Shown piece by piece: positions 36,960 to 45,580 of a stretch of 64,000 bases of DNA (positions within the stretch are counted from its first letter, which is position 1; each line of letters opens with the position of its first letter). Below the pieces are notes generated by a model. It was not told the DNA's origin, did no database searches, and saw only the letters and a list, made by a program, of their open reading frames with translations. The stretch lies in contig NZ_CP195100.1 of NCBI RefSeq assembly GCF_051175315.1, forward strand, positions 4,030,001 to 4,094,000, read 5' to 3'. The position numbers and the translations under genes were made by a program. This DNA comes from Tundrisphaera sp051175315. Its GTDB lineage: Bacteria > Planctomycetota > Planctomycetia > Isosphaerales > Isosphaeraceae.

Positions 36960-37250
36960 TCAGTCCAAACCGAGATCATCGACCAGATGGGCATCTGGAC
37001 GGACACGATCGGCCGCGATGCCGAAGTCCTGCTTCATGATGGCCGTGATCCGTGACCATACTTCCGCATGATCGACCGGCGATCCGCGCTCTTGCAACGC
37101 CTGGATGACGAATCGTTCGATGTCGCCGAGGGTTTCCAGGGTCGGCGCCACCTCGTTGGGGATGTTGATACCAAACGTCGATTCAATGGCCATGACCAGT
37201 TCGACGATATCAAGCCCCACCAGTCGAAGCCTCAAGAGAGGCAGCATCAC
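36960..37250 (-). CDS. Acyl-carrier-protein-like ORF without the attachment serine
   Basis: A 96-residue frame (GTG or adjacent ATG start). The first half, LRLVGLDIVELVMAIESTFG followed by INIPNEVAPTLETLGDIERFVIQ, matches helices 2-4 of acyl carrier proteins; where ACPs have DSLD, this has VGLD, so the phosphopantetheine serine is missing. The second half, WSRITAIMKQDFGIAADRV...HLVDDLGLD, matches ACP helix 1 up to the DLGxD just before the missing serine, and then stops. The order is therefore that of a permuted ACP or of a tandem ACP cut at both ends. It is either a divergent planctomycete ACP-like family or a remnant. The neighbours (groEL and tRNA genes) give no pathway clue. Confidence 0.6.
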   Translation of the reverse strand: MMLPLLRLRLVGLDIVELVMAIESTFGINIPNEVAPTLETLGDIERFVIQALQERGSPVDHAEVWSRITAIMKQDFGIAADRVRPDAHLVDDLGLD

Positions 37251-37344
37251 TCATCGAGTGATGAACATCGGCCAACGCCACAGGACGCTGACCGATAGGC
37301 AAGGACCGAAGGCGAACATCGCCCCAGGCATAGGTCCCTGTGAA

Positions 37345-37418
<74 letters not shown>

Positions 37419-37457
37419 CATTGCGTCGCGGTGCGTTCTTCAAATATCAAAGAGAAG

Positions 37458-37494
37458 AAAAAACCTCCGGCCGCAATGATTTGCGAGCCGGAGG
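37458..37494 (-). terminator. Intrinsic terminator between the two tRNA-Ala genes
   Basis: On the minus strand CCTCCGGC (37494-37487) pairs with GCCGGAGG (37471-37464), enclosing a second short stem CGCAA/TTGCG, followed directly by TTTTTT (37463-37458). It lies just 3' of the upstream tRNA-Ala copy, so the two identical tRNAs are probably separate transcripts or only partly co-transcribed. Confidence 0.88.
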
Positions 37495-37499
37495 GAAGG

Positions 37500-37573
<74 letters not shown>

Positions 37574-37632
37574 TCGTGTGGGGATGAAGATACCGGGTCT
37601 CGCGGGCGATGTCAACGGGGTAGGCCGAGAAT

Positions 37633-38220
37633 TCAAGCCTTCCCGTAATAGTCGGGCTCATTGCCGGGGCGCCACTTGATGTTGCAGCCCATGCTGGGCC
37701 GCTGGATCTCCAGGGGAGGGCGGCCATCGATGGCGGCGTCCAGGGCCAGGCGGAGGTCGACGCCGGAGACCGGGATCGGGTTGCCGGGCCGGCTGGCGTC
37801 CATCTGGCCGCGATAGACCAGGGACCGGTCGGCGTCGAAGACGTAGAAGTCGGGCGTGCAGGCCGCGTGGTAGGCGTGGGCCACCTTCTGGGTCGCGTCG
37901 AACAGGTACGGGAACGTGTAGCCGACCTCGGCCGCCTCGCGGGCCATCGCCTCGGGGTTGTCGGACGGATAGGCGTCGGCGTCGTTGGAGTTGATCCCCA
38001 CCACCGCGACGCCCTTGGCCTGGTAGGCTCGTCCGAGGTCGGCCAGCGCATGGCGGACATGCTTGACGTAGGGGCAGTGGTTGCAGAGGAACCAGACCGT
38101 CAGGATCTGGCCGGGCCGGGCGATCTGATCGAGTTCGAAGATCTGGCCCGAGGGGTCGGGCAGGGCGAACGCGGGGGCCTTCGTGCCCAGGGGGAGCATG
38201 GTCGAAGGGGTCAGGGCCAT
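37633..38220 (-). CDS. Thioredoxin-like (AhpC/TSA, redoxin) protein
   Basis: A 195-residue cytoplasmic protein of the peroxiredoxin-like thioredoxin fold: KAPAFALPDPSGQIFELDQI at the start, then the active-site motif WFLCNHCPYVKH with Cys46 and Cys49, GINSNDADAYPSDNPEAM, the cis-Pro region CTPDFYVFD, and the terminal SMGCNIKWRPGNEPDY that is typical of this subgroup. It probably acts as a thiol peroxidase or disulfide reductase; the partner is unknown. It lies 61 bases beyond tRNA-Ala copy 1, and the M32 carboxypeptidase gene lies just upstream with a gap of about 24 bases, so the two may be co-transcribed. Confidence 0.92.
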   Translation of the reverse strand: MALTPSTMLPLGTKAPAFALPDPSGQIFELDQIARPGQILTVWFLCNHCPYVKHVRHALADLGRAYQAKGVAVVGINSNDADAYPSDNPEAMAREAAEVGYTFPYLFDATQKVAHAYHAACTPDFYVFDADRSLVYRGQMDASRPGNPIPVSGVDLRLALDAAIDGRPPLEIQRPSMGCNIKWRPGNEPDYYGKA

Positions 38221-38244
38221 CGGGGACGTCTCCGGGCAATCGGT

Positions 38245-39753
38245 TCAGAGGGCGTAGATCTCGCCGTACTTGGCTTGCAGGGCATCGATCAGGGGTCGGT
38301 GGTCGAGCGGGACGCCGGTGGCGCGGCGGATCAGCTCGCCGGCCGGGTATTGCTGGCCGAAGCGGTGGACCCGGGCGCGGAGCCATTCGAGCAGGCCCGC
38401 CGACTCGCCCCGGGCCAGGGCCGCGTCCAGCCCGCCGAGGTCGGCATCGGCGCGGGCGTGAAGCTGGGCGGCGTAGAGGTTGCCGAGGCTGTAGGTGGGG
38501 AAATAGCCCACCAGCCCGGCCGCCCAGTGGATGTCCTGCAGGCAGCCCTGGGCATCGTCGGGCGGGAGGATGCCGAGATACGCCTGATACTTGCCGTTCC
38601 AGGCTTCGGGCAGGTCGGCCACGGCGAGGTCGCCGCCGATCAGGGCCTGTTCCAGCTCGAAGCGGATCAGGATGTGGAGGTTGTAGGTCACCTCGTCGGC
38701 CTGGACGCGGATCAGCGAGGGGGCCACGCGGTTGATCGCGGCGTGGAAGGCGTCCGGGTCGACGCCGTGGAGGGCGTCGCGGAAGACGCGGCGGGCGAGC
38801 GGCAGCCAGTGGGCCCAGAAGGCCCGGCTCCGGCCGACGCCGTTCTCCCAGAGTCGCGACTGCGACTCGTGGACGCCCAGCGAGACCGCCTCCCCGGTCG
38901 GCGTGCCGAACCGCTTCGGGTCGAGCCCCTGCTCGTACAGTCCGTGGCCGACCTCGTGGAGGATCCCGAAGAAGGCGTCGGCGAAGCCCCGGGGGTCGAA
39001 CCGGGTGGTGATCCGGCAATCGCCGGGGCCGATCCCCGAGCAGAATGGGTGGGCCGTGGTGTCGAGCCGGCCGCGCTCGAAGTCGAACCCGATGGAGGCG
39101 GCCACCGTCTCGCCGAAGATCCGCTGGCGATCGACGGGATAGTCGCCGACCAGGACGTCCGGGATGCTCGGGCGGTTGGAGCCGACGATCGCCGCGACCA
39201 GCGGGACGAGGTCGGCGCGGAGGGAGGCGAACAGCGAGGTCAGTTCGGCCGTGGTCGCGCCCGGCTCGTACTCGTCGAGCAGGGCATCGTAGAGCGGGCC
39301 GGAGCCGGGCCTGAGGCAGGCGGCCTCCTGGCGCTTGAGCCCCATGATCTTTTCGAGCCAGGGGCGGAAGGCCGGGAAGTCGCTCCTGGCCCGCGCCTCG
39401 ACCCAGGCCTGCTGGGCCATCGTGGTGGCGGTGGCCATCTCCTCGACGAGCGAGCGGGGGAGCTTGGTCGCCCGCTCGTAGTTCCGCCGCCACTCGCGGA
39501 TGTTGGCGGCCTCGGGCGCGTCGGGGTCGGCGGCCAGTTCCGTCCCCTCGACCTCGGCGAGCAGCTCGCCGAACCTCGGGTCGGTGGCCCGCTCGTGTGC
39601 CAGGCCGGCGAGCAGGGCCATCTGCTCGCCACGCCCCTCGGCGCCGCCCTGGGGCAGGTAGGTCTGCTCGTCCCAGCCCAGGAGGGCCGCGCAGGAGGCC
39701 AGGGTCGCCCGCTCGCGCGACCTCCTCGCCAGAGCCTCGTAGCTTTCACGCAT
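38245..39753 (-). CDS. M32 family metallocarboxypeptidase
   Basis: A 502-residue protein of the thermostable carboxypeptidase Taq / peptidase M32 family. The zinc motif is HEVGH (His266, Glu267, His270), with the third ligand Glu296 in GVHESQSRLWEN. Other M32 signatures are LGWDEQTYLP near the start, DTTAHPFCSG, the DCRITTRF strand and YNLHILIRFELE. The ATG at 39753 is chosen because AAGG precedes it; a GTG two codons earlier is possible. It removes C-terminal residues from peptides in the cytoplasm. It is followed closely by the thioredoxin-like gene on the same strand. Confidence 0.95.
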   Translation of the reverse strand: MRESYEALARRSRERATLASCAALLGWDEQTYLPQGGAEGRGEQMALLAGLAHERATDPRFGELLAEVEGTELAADPDAPEAANIREWRRNYERATKLPRSLVEEMATATTMAQQAWVEARARSDFPAFRPWLEKIMGLKRQEAACLRPGSGPLYDALLDEYEPGATTAELTSLFASLRADLVPLVAAIVGSNRPSIPDVLVGDYPVDRQRIFGETVAASIGFDFERGRLDTTAHPFCSGIGPGDCRITTRFDPRGFADAFFGILHEVGHGLYEQGLDPKRFGTPTGEAVSLGVHESQSRLWENGVGRSRAFWAHWLPLARRVFRDALHGVDPDAFHAAINRVAPSLIRVQADEVTYNLHILIRFELEQALIGGDLAVADLPEAWNGKYQAYLGILPPDDAQGCLQDIHWAAGLVGYFPTYSLGNLYAAQLHARADADLGGLDAALARGESAGLLEWLRARVHRFGQQYPAGELIRRATGVPLDHRPLIDALQAKYGEIYAL

Positions 39754-39831
39754 GGTCACGCCTTCATCCCTCGCCGGTCATCGCGGTCGGGCCTCGAATC
39801 CGGCCCGACCGCGAGTCTAACCGATTCGGGT

Positions 39832-42141
39832 TCAGCGGGCGATCAGGACGACCGTGGTGCGGGGGCTCACGGTGTAGTTCAGCTCGCCCAGGAAGGCGGC
39901 TTCTTCCTCGGGGAGGATGTCCTGGCCGGTGGGCAGCGACGTGTCGATGACCCGATACCAGCGCCGCTTGGGGGTGGGGGGCAGCTCGATGTCGATCGGC
40001 TCCCAGAACGTGTTGGAGGCCACGAAGATCGGCACGTCGGCCCGGTCGCTGGTCTCGAAGGCTTCGAGCATCCAGGCGACGAACCGCGACGAGTCCGAGA
40101 AGTCCGGCTCGTTGGGCTTCACGCCATGCCAGGTGATGGTCCGCAGGGGGGTCATCGCCTCATCGGAATCGCTGCTCATGTAGTGCCAATCGCGCGTGAA
40201 CTGGTGTCGCTTGCGGAAGGCGATCAGGAGCTGGGTGAACCGGAGGATCTCGGCGTGGCGCTTGGTGTTCTCCCAGTTGATCCAGTTGAGGTGATTGTCC
40301 TGGAAGACGGTGTTGTTGTCCCCCTCGGCGGTCCTCCGCATCTCGTCGCCGTAGAGCAGCATCGGCGTGCCCTGCGACAGGAACAGGATCGACAGGGCGT
40401 TCTTGATCTGCTGCTTGCGGAGGGCCTCGATCCGCTCCTTCTCCTCGTCGGGGAGGTCGGACTCCTCGACGAACCCCTCGTAGCCGCAATTCCAGCTCTC
40501 GTTGTCGTTGGCGCCGTCGCGGTTCCCCTCGCCGTTCCGCTCGTTGTGCTTCTCGTTGAAGGAGACGAGGTCGTTCAGGGTGAAGCCGTCGTGGCAGGTG
40601 ACGAAGTTGATGCTGTGGTAGGGCGTCCGCATGTCGGCTTCGGAGCTGCCGAACAGGTCGTAGGACCCGGTGACGCGGGCCCCCAGCTCGGAGGCGACCC
40701 CGGCATCCCCCTTGAGCCACTTGCGGACCGTGTCGCGGTACTTGCCGTTCCACTCGGCCCAGCGGCGGTCGGAGAACGAACCGAGGCGATACTGGGAGAT
40801 GCTCCAGGGCTCGGCGATCAGCTTGATCCGCGACAGCACCGGGTCGGTCTCGATCTCCTCGATGATCGGCGTCTTCCCCTTCTCCTGGAGGTCGACGTCG
40901 ATGGCGAACACCGCCGCCAGGTCGAACCGGAAGCCGTCGACGTGCATCTCCGTCACCCAGTAGCGGAGGCAATCCAGGATGAACTTCCGGACCACCGGGT
41001 GATTGCAATTCATCGTGTTGCCGCAGCCGGTGAAGTCCATGTAGAACTCCGGCTTGTCGGGCACGAGCATGTAATAGGCCTGGTTATCCAGCCCCTTGAA
41101 GCTGATCGAGGGCCCGAAGTGGTTCCCCTCGCGGGTGTGGTTGAACACGACGTCGAGGATGACCTCGATGTTGTTCTTGTGCAGCTCCCGCACCAGCATC
41201 TTGAACTCGTCGATCTGCGAGCCCAGCTTGCCGTAGTAGCTGTAGCTCGACTCCGGCGCGAAGAACGCCGTGGTGTTGTAGCCCCAGGCGTTGGTCAGGC
41301 GCTCGCCGGTGAACGGGTCGCGGAATGGGCAGTCGAACTGGTCATACTCCATCACCGGCATCAGCTCGACGGCGGTGATCCCCAGCTCGTTGAGGTAGGG
41401 GATCTTCTCGATGAACCCGCGATAGGTCCCGCCCATGTCGCTTTCCGACGAGTGGTGGCGGGTGAAGCCCCGGACGTGGACCTCGTAGATGATCGAATGC
41501 TCGATCGGGTGGTCCGGGTGCTTGTCCCCCTGCCAGTCGAAGTCGCTGAGGTAGGCGACGCAGCGGGGGGCGCCCTCCACGTTCATGACCGCGCTGGGCC
41601 GGAGATGACGCTCGGGATCGCCCGGGATGGTGTTGTCGTAGCCCAGGGCGTCGCCCGTCCGCCAGTAGTAGTCGCCGGTCACGGCCGGGGCGTAGGGATC
41701 GAGCAGGACCTTCGCCGCGTTGAACCGCGAGCCATCGGATGCCGGGTTGTACGGGCCATCGACGCGGTAGTTGTAGAGCGTCCGGTTGGGCAGGCCCGCC
41801 ACGAAGATGTGCCACACGTCCCCGGTGCGATTCGAATCGGCCGAGAGCGGGATGACCTGCGACGGCCTCTGGTCGGTGATGTTGTCGAAGAGGAGCAGCT
41901 CGACCCTGGTGGCGCCCGCGGAGTGGATCGCGAAGTTGATCCCGCCGGGCGTGACGGTCGGCCCCAGGGGTTCCGGCATTCCCGACTCAAGGCTCTTGAT
42001 CTGCGGCATCGTGTCGCTTCGCGGCGGCTGCCGCGCCCATTCGTTGTGAAAAAACTCGCGTTCCGGGGCGAGGTGGGTCTTCCGTGAGGCGAGCGGGTCG
42101 GTCCGATCGGATCGTGACGGACCTGGCTTCTCCAGATCCAT
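39832..42141 (-). CDS. glgX: Glycogen debranching enzyme GlgX (isoamylase type)
   Basis: About 769 residues from the ATG at 42141; a start at 42009 (MPQIKSLESG), just before the recognised homology, is also possible. The N-terminal CBM48-like domain (GINFAIHSAGATRVELLLFD) is followed by a GH13 alpha-amylase barrel with the nucleophile in HVDGFRFDLA, the acid/base Glu in IKLIAEPW and the third catalytic Asp in NFVTCHDGFTLNDL. The NAWGYNTTAFFAPE and GTPMLLYGDEMRRTAEGDNN signatures are specific to isoamylase/GlgX. It cleaves alpha-1,6 branches of glycogen trimmed by phosphorylase. No other glycogen gene is in the window. Confidence 0.95.
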   Translation of the reverse strand: MDLEKPGPSRSDRTDPLASRKTHLAPEREFFHNEWARQPPRSDTMPQIKSLESGMPEPLGPTVTPGGINFAIHSAGATRVELLLFDNITDQRPSQVIPLSADSNRTGDVWHIFVAGLPNRTLYNYRVDGPYNPASDGSRFNAAKVLLDPYAPAVTGDYYWRTGDALGYDNTIPGDPERHLRPSAVMNVEGAPRCVAYLSDFDWQGDKHPDHPIEHSIIYEVHVRGFTRHHSSESDMGGTYRGFIEKIPYLNELGITAVELMPVMEYDQFDCPFRDPFTGERLTNAWGYNTTAFFAPESSYSYYGKLGSQIDEFKMLVRELHKNNIEVILDVVFNHTREGNHFGPSISFKGLDNQAYYMLVPDKPEFYMDFTGCGNTMNCNHPVVRKFILDCLRYWVTEMHVDGFRFDLAAVFAIDVDLQEKGKTPIIEEIETDPVLSRIKLIAEPWSISQYRLGSFSDRRWAEWNGKYRDTVRKWLKGDAGVASELGARVTGSYDLFGSSEADMRTPYHSINFVTCHDGFTLNDLVSFNEKHNERNGEGNRDGANDNESWNCGYEGFVEESDLPDEEKERIEALRKQQIKNALSILFLSQGTPMLLYGDEMRRTAEGDNNTVFQDNHLNWINWENTKRHAEILRFTQLLIAFRKRHQFTRDWHYMSSDSDEAMTPLRTITWHGVKPNEPDFSDSSRFVAWMLEAFETSDRADVPIFVASNTFWEPIDIELPPTPKRRWYRVIDTSLPTGQDILPEEEAAFLGELNYTVSPRTTVVLIAR

Positions 42142-42369
42142 CAAGTTTACCATCTCCCACAAAGTCGCACCCCGACTTCGGCGAATTCCCCAGGGGCGGG
42201 CATTCCTCAAACCGGCCGGCTATAGTGGCGGAGCCGGGCCGGGGACCGGGCACGGGATTCGAAATCCCGGCGAATAAAATCGGCCCGGCGGCGAAATGCG
42301 ATCGGCCGCCACATCCGATATGCCGCGATGCTGCGACGGACCCGGCGGCAAACCGAGGAGCATCCGATC

Positions 42370-43167
42370 ATGAGCGCCGCCGACGGGCTGATCCTGCCCA
42401 AGCCGCAGATCCCCAAGACGCTGGGGATCCTCAACATCATCTTCGGCGTCCTCCTGATCCTGGTGGGTTCCTGCCTCCTGGGATTCACCCTGATCGCCCC
42501 GATGACCCAGCAATTCGCCGAGCAGTTCCATGATCAGGCGAAGCAGCAGGCCGAAGCCAAGCGTCAGGCCCAACTCAAAACGCTCGACGAGCAGATTCAG
42601 GCGGCGGCCACTGAGGAGGAGAAGACCATCCTGAGAGACAGTCAGGAGGACCTCCGCGCCACGCCGCTGGCGGTCCCGCTTAAAGCGGATCTCTCGCAGA
42701 TGGAACAGTTCAAGCACCCGACGATCCGCACCTACACGTTCATCCAGGGCGGCTCGGGCCTGCTCTGGGACATCGCCCTGATCATCTCCGGGATCGGCCT
42801 GATCCGGTTGAAAGAGTGGGGCCGATCGCTCGCCTTCTGGCTGTCCGGCATCCAGATCGTCCGGATCGCCCTGCTGGTGGCGGCGAGCTTCCTGTTCGTG
42901 GCCCCGGTCCAGAAGATGTTCGTGGATCGGCAGATTGCGGCCCTCGAGGAGAGGATCGAGGCCAAGACCGCGCTCCCCCAGGATCCCGCCAACCTGCAAA
43001 TGCTCAAGATCAGCGCCACGACGACACCCATTACCCTCGCGGCCTATGGCCTCTTCGGGGTGATCTACCCGATCGTGTCCCTGATCCTGCTGAACTCGGC
43101 CGGCGCCCGCGCCGCGTGCCAGCCCGTCAAGCCCGATCCGTTCTCCGAACTCCCCGGTGCCCCATGA
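42370..43167 (+). CDS. Hypothetical four-helix membrane protein
   Basis: A 265-residue protein starting at ATG 42370, preceded by GAGGAG. Membrane helices lie at about residues 17-44 (TLGILNIIFGVLLILVGS), 130-148 (LLWDIALIISGIGLI), 160-185 and 220-243. Between helices 1 and 2 is a Gln/Ala/Glu-rich coiled-coil of about 60 residues (KQQAEAKRQAQLKTLDEQI). I recognise no named family. It shares the theme 'K/R-x-LGIxNIxF' with the next protein, so the two are probably paralogues. It is the first gene of a three-gene operon with ATGA and GTGA overlaps. Confidence 0.75.
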   Translation: MSAADGLILPKPQIPKTLGILNIIFGVLLILVGSCLLGFTLIAPMTQQFAEQFHDQAKQQAEAKRQAQLKTLDEQIQAAATEEEKTILRDSQEDLRATPLAVPLKADLSQMEQFKHPTIRTYTFIQGGSGLLWDIALIISGIGLIRLKEWGRSLAFWLSGIQIVRIALLVAASFLFVAPVQKMFVDRQIAALEERIEAKTALPQDPANLQMLKISATTTPITLAAYGLFGVIYPIVSLILLNSAGARAACQPVKPDPFSELPGAP

Positions 43168-43823
43168 GCGCCATGCCGACCGAATCGGTGCGGCCGCCGG
43201 CCACGCCCCGGCCCGGGCTCGTTCGCGCGATCGGGATCATGAACATCGCCTTCTCCTCGATCATCACGCTCTGGGCCGGGGCGACGGCGTTGATGGCGTT
43301 CTCGATGAGCCTGGCCTCGGGCGAGGTGCCGGCGGCAGCGGCGGGTCAGTCGACCCCCAACCCTTATTCATTCATGGGCGACCCGGCCCTGATCCGGTTC
43401 TACATCATCGACATGGCGACCGGGCTGCCGCTCAACATCATCATGTTCGCGTCGGGCATCGGCCTCATCAATGCCCGGCGCTGGGGGGCGTGGTGGTGGA
43501 CGCGGGCGGCTTGGGCGAAGATCGTCCGGCTGATCGCCGTCTACGGGTACTTCATCGTGGCCGTCGTCCCCCCGCTCTCGGCCGGGATGACCCGGATGGT
43601 CATGGCCATGCTCGAAGCCCAGAAGTTGCCGCCGGGAAAGGGCCTCAAGCCCGAAGAGCTGACGAAGCTCTACATCTTCAGCTACTCGTTCATGTCCGTG
43701 GCCATGATCGTCCTGGGCATGATCTATCCGGCCGTCTCGATCTGGATCCTGGGGAGGCCGGGCGTCAAGGCGGCCCTCTCGGGCGATGACGGCGAAGCCG
43801 AAAGGGAAACGAGCCTGCCGTGA
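43164..43823 (+). CDS. Hypothetical four-helix membrane protein, related to the preceding one
   Basis: A 219-residue protein whose ATG overlaps the preceding stop (ATGA). It opens with a Pro-rich stretch, then LVRAIGIMNIAFSSIITLW, matching the first helix of the preceding protein, and has further helices near 80-105, 115-135 and 175-200. It lacks that protein's coiled-coil and has a shorter loop (about residues 55-75). No enzymatic motif is visible. Translation is coupled with the upstream and downstream genes, the latter an ABC-2-type permease, so the two may be accessory subunits of a transporter; this is inference. Confidence 0.75.
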   Translation: MSAMPTESVRPPATPRPGLVRAIGIMNIAFSSIITLWAGATALMAFSMSLASGEVPAAAAGQSTPNPYSFMGDPALIRFYIIDMATGLPLNIIMFASGIGLINARRWGAWWWTRAAWAKIVRLIAVYGYFIVAVVPPLSAGMTRMVMAMLEAQKLPPGKGLKPEELTKLYIFSYSFMSVAMIVLGMIYPAVSIWILGRPGVKAALSGDDGEAERETSLP

Positions 43824-45535
43824 CCGACCTGGCCACCCTCGTCCTCGGGCCCCTGGCGTCCCCCGAGTGCCGCCGCGCCGCGCGTCGCCCGTGGCCGATC
43901 GTGGCGCGGAGCGCGGCCGGCGCGATCGCCTCGCTCCTGGCCTTCGTGACGATCTGGACGTGGTGGATCTCCGCCCAGGTCGACCCCTACCATCAGCCGT
44001 TCGTGGAGCTGCGGGTCTGCCTGGTCACCCTGGTCGGCATGGCCGTGGCGATCGCGGTGGTCCTGGCCCCGGCCTTCCTGGCCGGGTCGCTCGCGGGGGA
44101 GCGGGAACGGGGATCGATCGGCCTGTTGCTCGCCACGGACGCCTCGGCGCTCGACATCGTCCTGGGCCGCCTGGCCGGCGGGCTCGGCCTGGTCGCTCTG
44201 ATCGAGCTGGCCACCCTGCCCCTGCTCGTCGGGATCGCCTCGCTGGCGGGCTTCACGCCCCTCCGGCAGGCGACGCTGGCGGCCCTGCCGCTGGCGGTCG
44301 CGTTCGGGGCGGGGGGGGTCGCGCTGGCGGCCTCGGCCGTATCCCGACGCGGCCGCGACGCCCTGATGCTGGTCTACCTGCTGATCGCCCTGACGCAGCT
44401 GACCCCCTTCCTCGGCCGGGCGGGCGTGATCAATCCCTTCACCGTCCTGGGCCCGCTGGTCTGGGGGGAGGACCCGGCCCCGGCCTGGGTCTGCTCGCTG
44501 GCCTGGGCCGGCTCCGGGCTCATCGGGCTGGCGCTGGCGACCTGGCGGCTCCGGCCGGCGGCCCTGTCCGAGGGGAAGAACAGCCGCGATCGGCGCAGGG
44601 CCCGGAGGCGCACCCGCCGCCTGCCCGAGGTCGATCAGGCCCGGCCGATGCTCTGGAAAGAGCGATACATCGAACGGGCCGGCACCATGGGCGGGATCGG
44701 CCGATGGATCGGCGGGGCCATCGTCGCCTGGCTGGTCGGGAGCAGCCTGATCGCGGGGGGGATCCTGGCCCGGGAGACGTTCTCCCCGAGCGGCAATCCC
44801 TCGCGGGCGCAACAGGCCCTCGAACTCCTGGAGATCGGCGTCGTCGGGCCGGCGGGGGCGATCTCGGTCCTGATCTGCGCCGCGATCGGGCTCCGGGCCG
44901 CGGTGACGATCGCGTCGGAGCGGGAAAGGGGGACCTGGGATGGCCTGCTCACCAGCCCCCTGGAAGGCCAGGAGATCATCCTCGGGAAGCTGGCGGGCAG
45001 CCTCCGCGCCGTGCGGTGGCTGATCGCGGCGGCGGCCCTGGCCTGGACCATCGCCGCGTCGGTCGGGGCGATGCCGCTCCGGGACTATATCGACGCGATT
45101 CTCGGCCTCGCCGCGGTGGGGTTGTTCATGGCCGCGCTCGGGGTGCGGGTGTCGCTCCGCTGCTCCACCGCGACCCGCGCCATGGGGATGACGCTGGCCC
45201 AGGCCCTGCTCGCCGCGGCGGTCTTCGCCATCGGCGCGGTGTCGATCTGCCTGGGGGTGGCGCTGGCCTGCTGGCTCGGCTGGCTGTTCCTGGGCCAGAT
45301 CGGCCAGATCGACCTGTCGCGGGTCGCGGTCTGGTTCCCGATGTCATTCCCATCCGGCTATGCGATCGCCAGGCTCTCGCTCTACGCGGTCGCGGCGGTG
45401 GCCCTGGTGATCGAGACCCGCCTTCGCTTCGACCGGATCGCCGGGCGGATGACCGCGGGCCGCACGTCGATCGCCGTGGATCGGTTCATCCACGGCGGGC
45501 CGGTCGTCCCGGTCCGCCTGGAATCGCGGCGATGA
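43820..45535 (+). CDS. ABC-2-type transporter permease, duplicated halves
   Basis: A 571-residue protein starting at GTG 43820, which overlaps the previous stop. It has about 12 membrane helices arranged as two similar halves, each with the ABC-2 permease signature: LAGERERGSIGLLLATDAS...DIVLGRLAGG in the first half and IASERERGTWDGLLTSPLEGQEIILGKLAG in the second. A basic cytoplasmic linker (RDRRRARRRTRRL) joins them. No ATP-binding subunit lies beside it in the window, so the ATPase must be encoded elsewhere. It is the last gene of the 42370-45535 operon. Confidence 0.82.
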   Translation: MTDLATLVLGPLASPECRRAARRPWPIVARSAAGAIASLLAFVTIWTWWISAQVDPYHQPFVELRVCLVTLVGMAVAIAVVLAPAFLAGSLAGERERGSIGLLLATDASALDIVLGRLAGGLGLVALIELATLPLLVGIASLAGFTPLRQATLAALPLAVAFGAGGVALAASAVSRRGRDALMLVYLLIALTQLTPFLGRAGVINPFTVLGPLVWGEDPAPAWVCSLAWAGSGLIGLALATWRLRPAALSEGKNSRDRRRARRRTRRLPEVDQARPMLWKERYIERAGTMGGIGRWIGGAIVAWLVGSSLIAGGILARETFSPSGNPSRAQQALELLEIGVVGPAGAISVLICAAIGLRAAVTIASERERGTWDGLLTSPLEGQEIILGKLAGSLRAVRWLIAAAALAWTIAASVGAMPLRDYIDAILGLAAVGLFMAALGVRVSLRCSTATRAMGMTLAQALLAAAVFAIGAVSICLGVALACWLGWLFLGQIGQIDLSRVAVWFPMSFPSGYAIARLSLYAVAAVALVIETRLRFDRIAGRMTAGRTSIAVDRFIHGGPVVPVRLESRR

Positions 45536-45580
45536 CGGGGGCCGGCATCGCCGCCCCCGCCATCGCGGATCGCGGACGAT

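Noticed and set aside
37867..42087. A 1,406-codon plus-strand open frame
   Set aside because: It runs antisense through the thioredoxin, M32 carboxypeptidase and glgX genes, which have clear motifs; the shadow frame has none.
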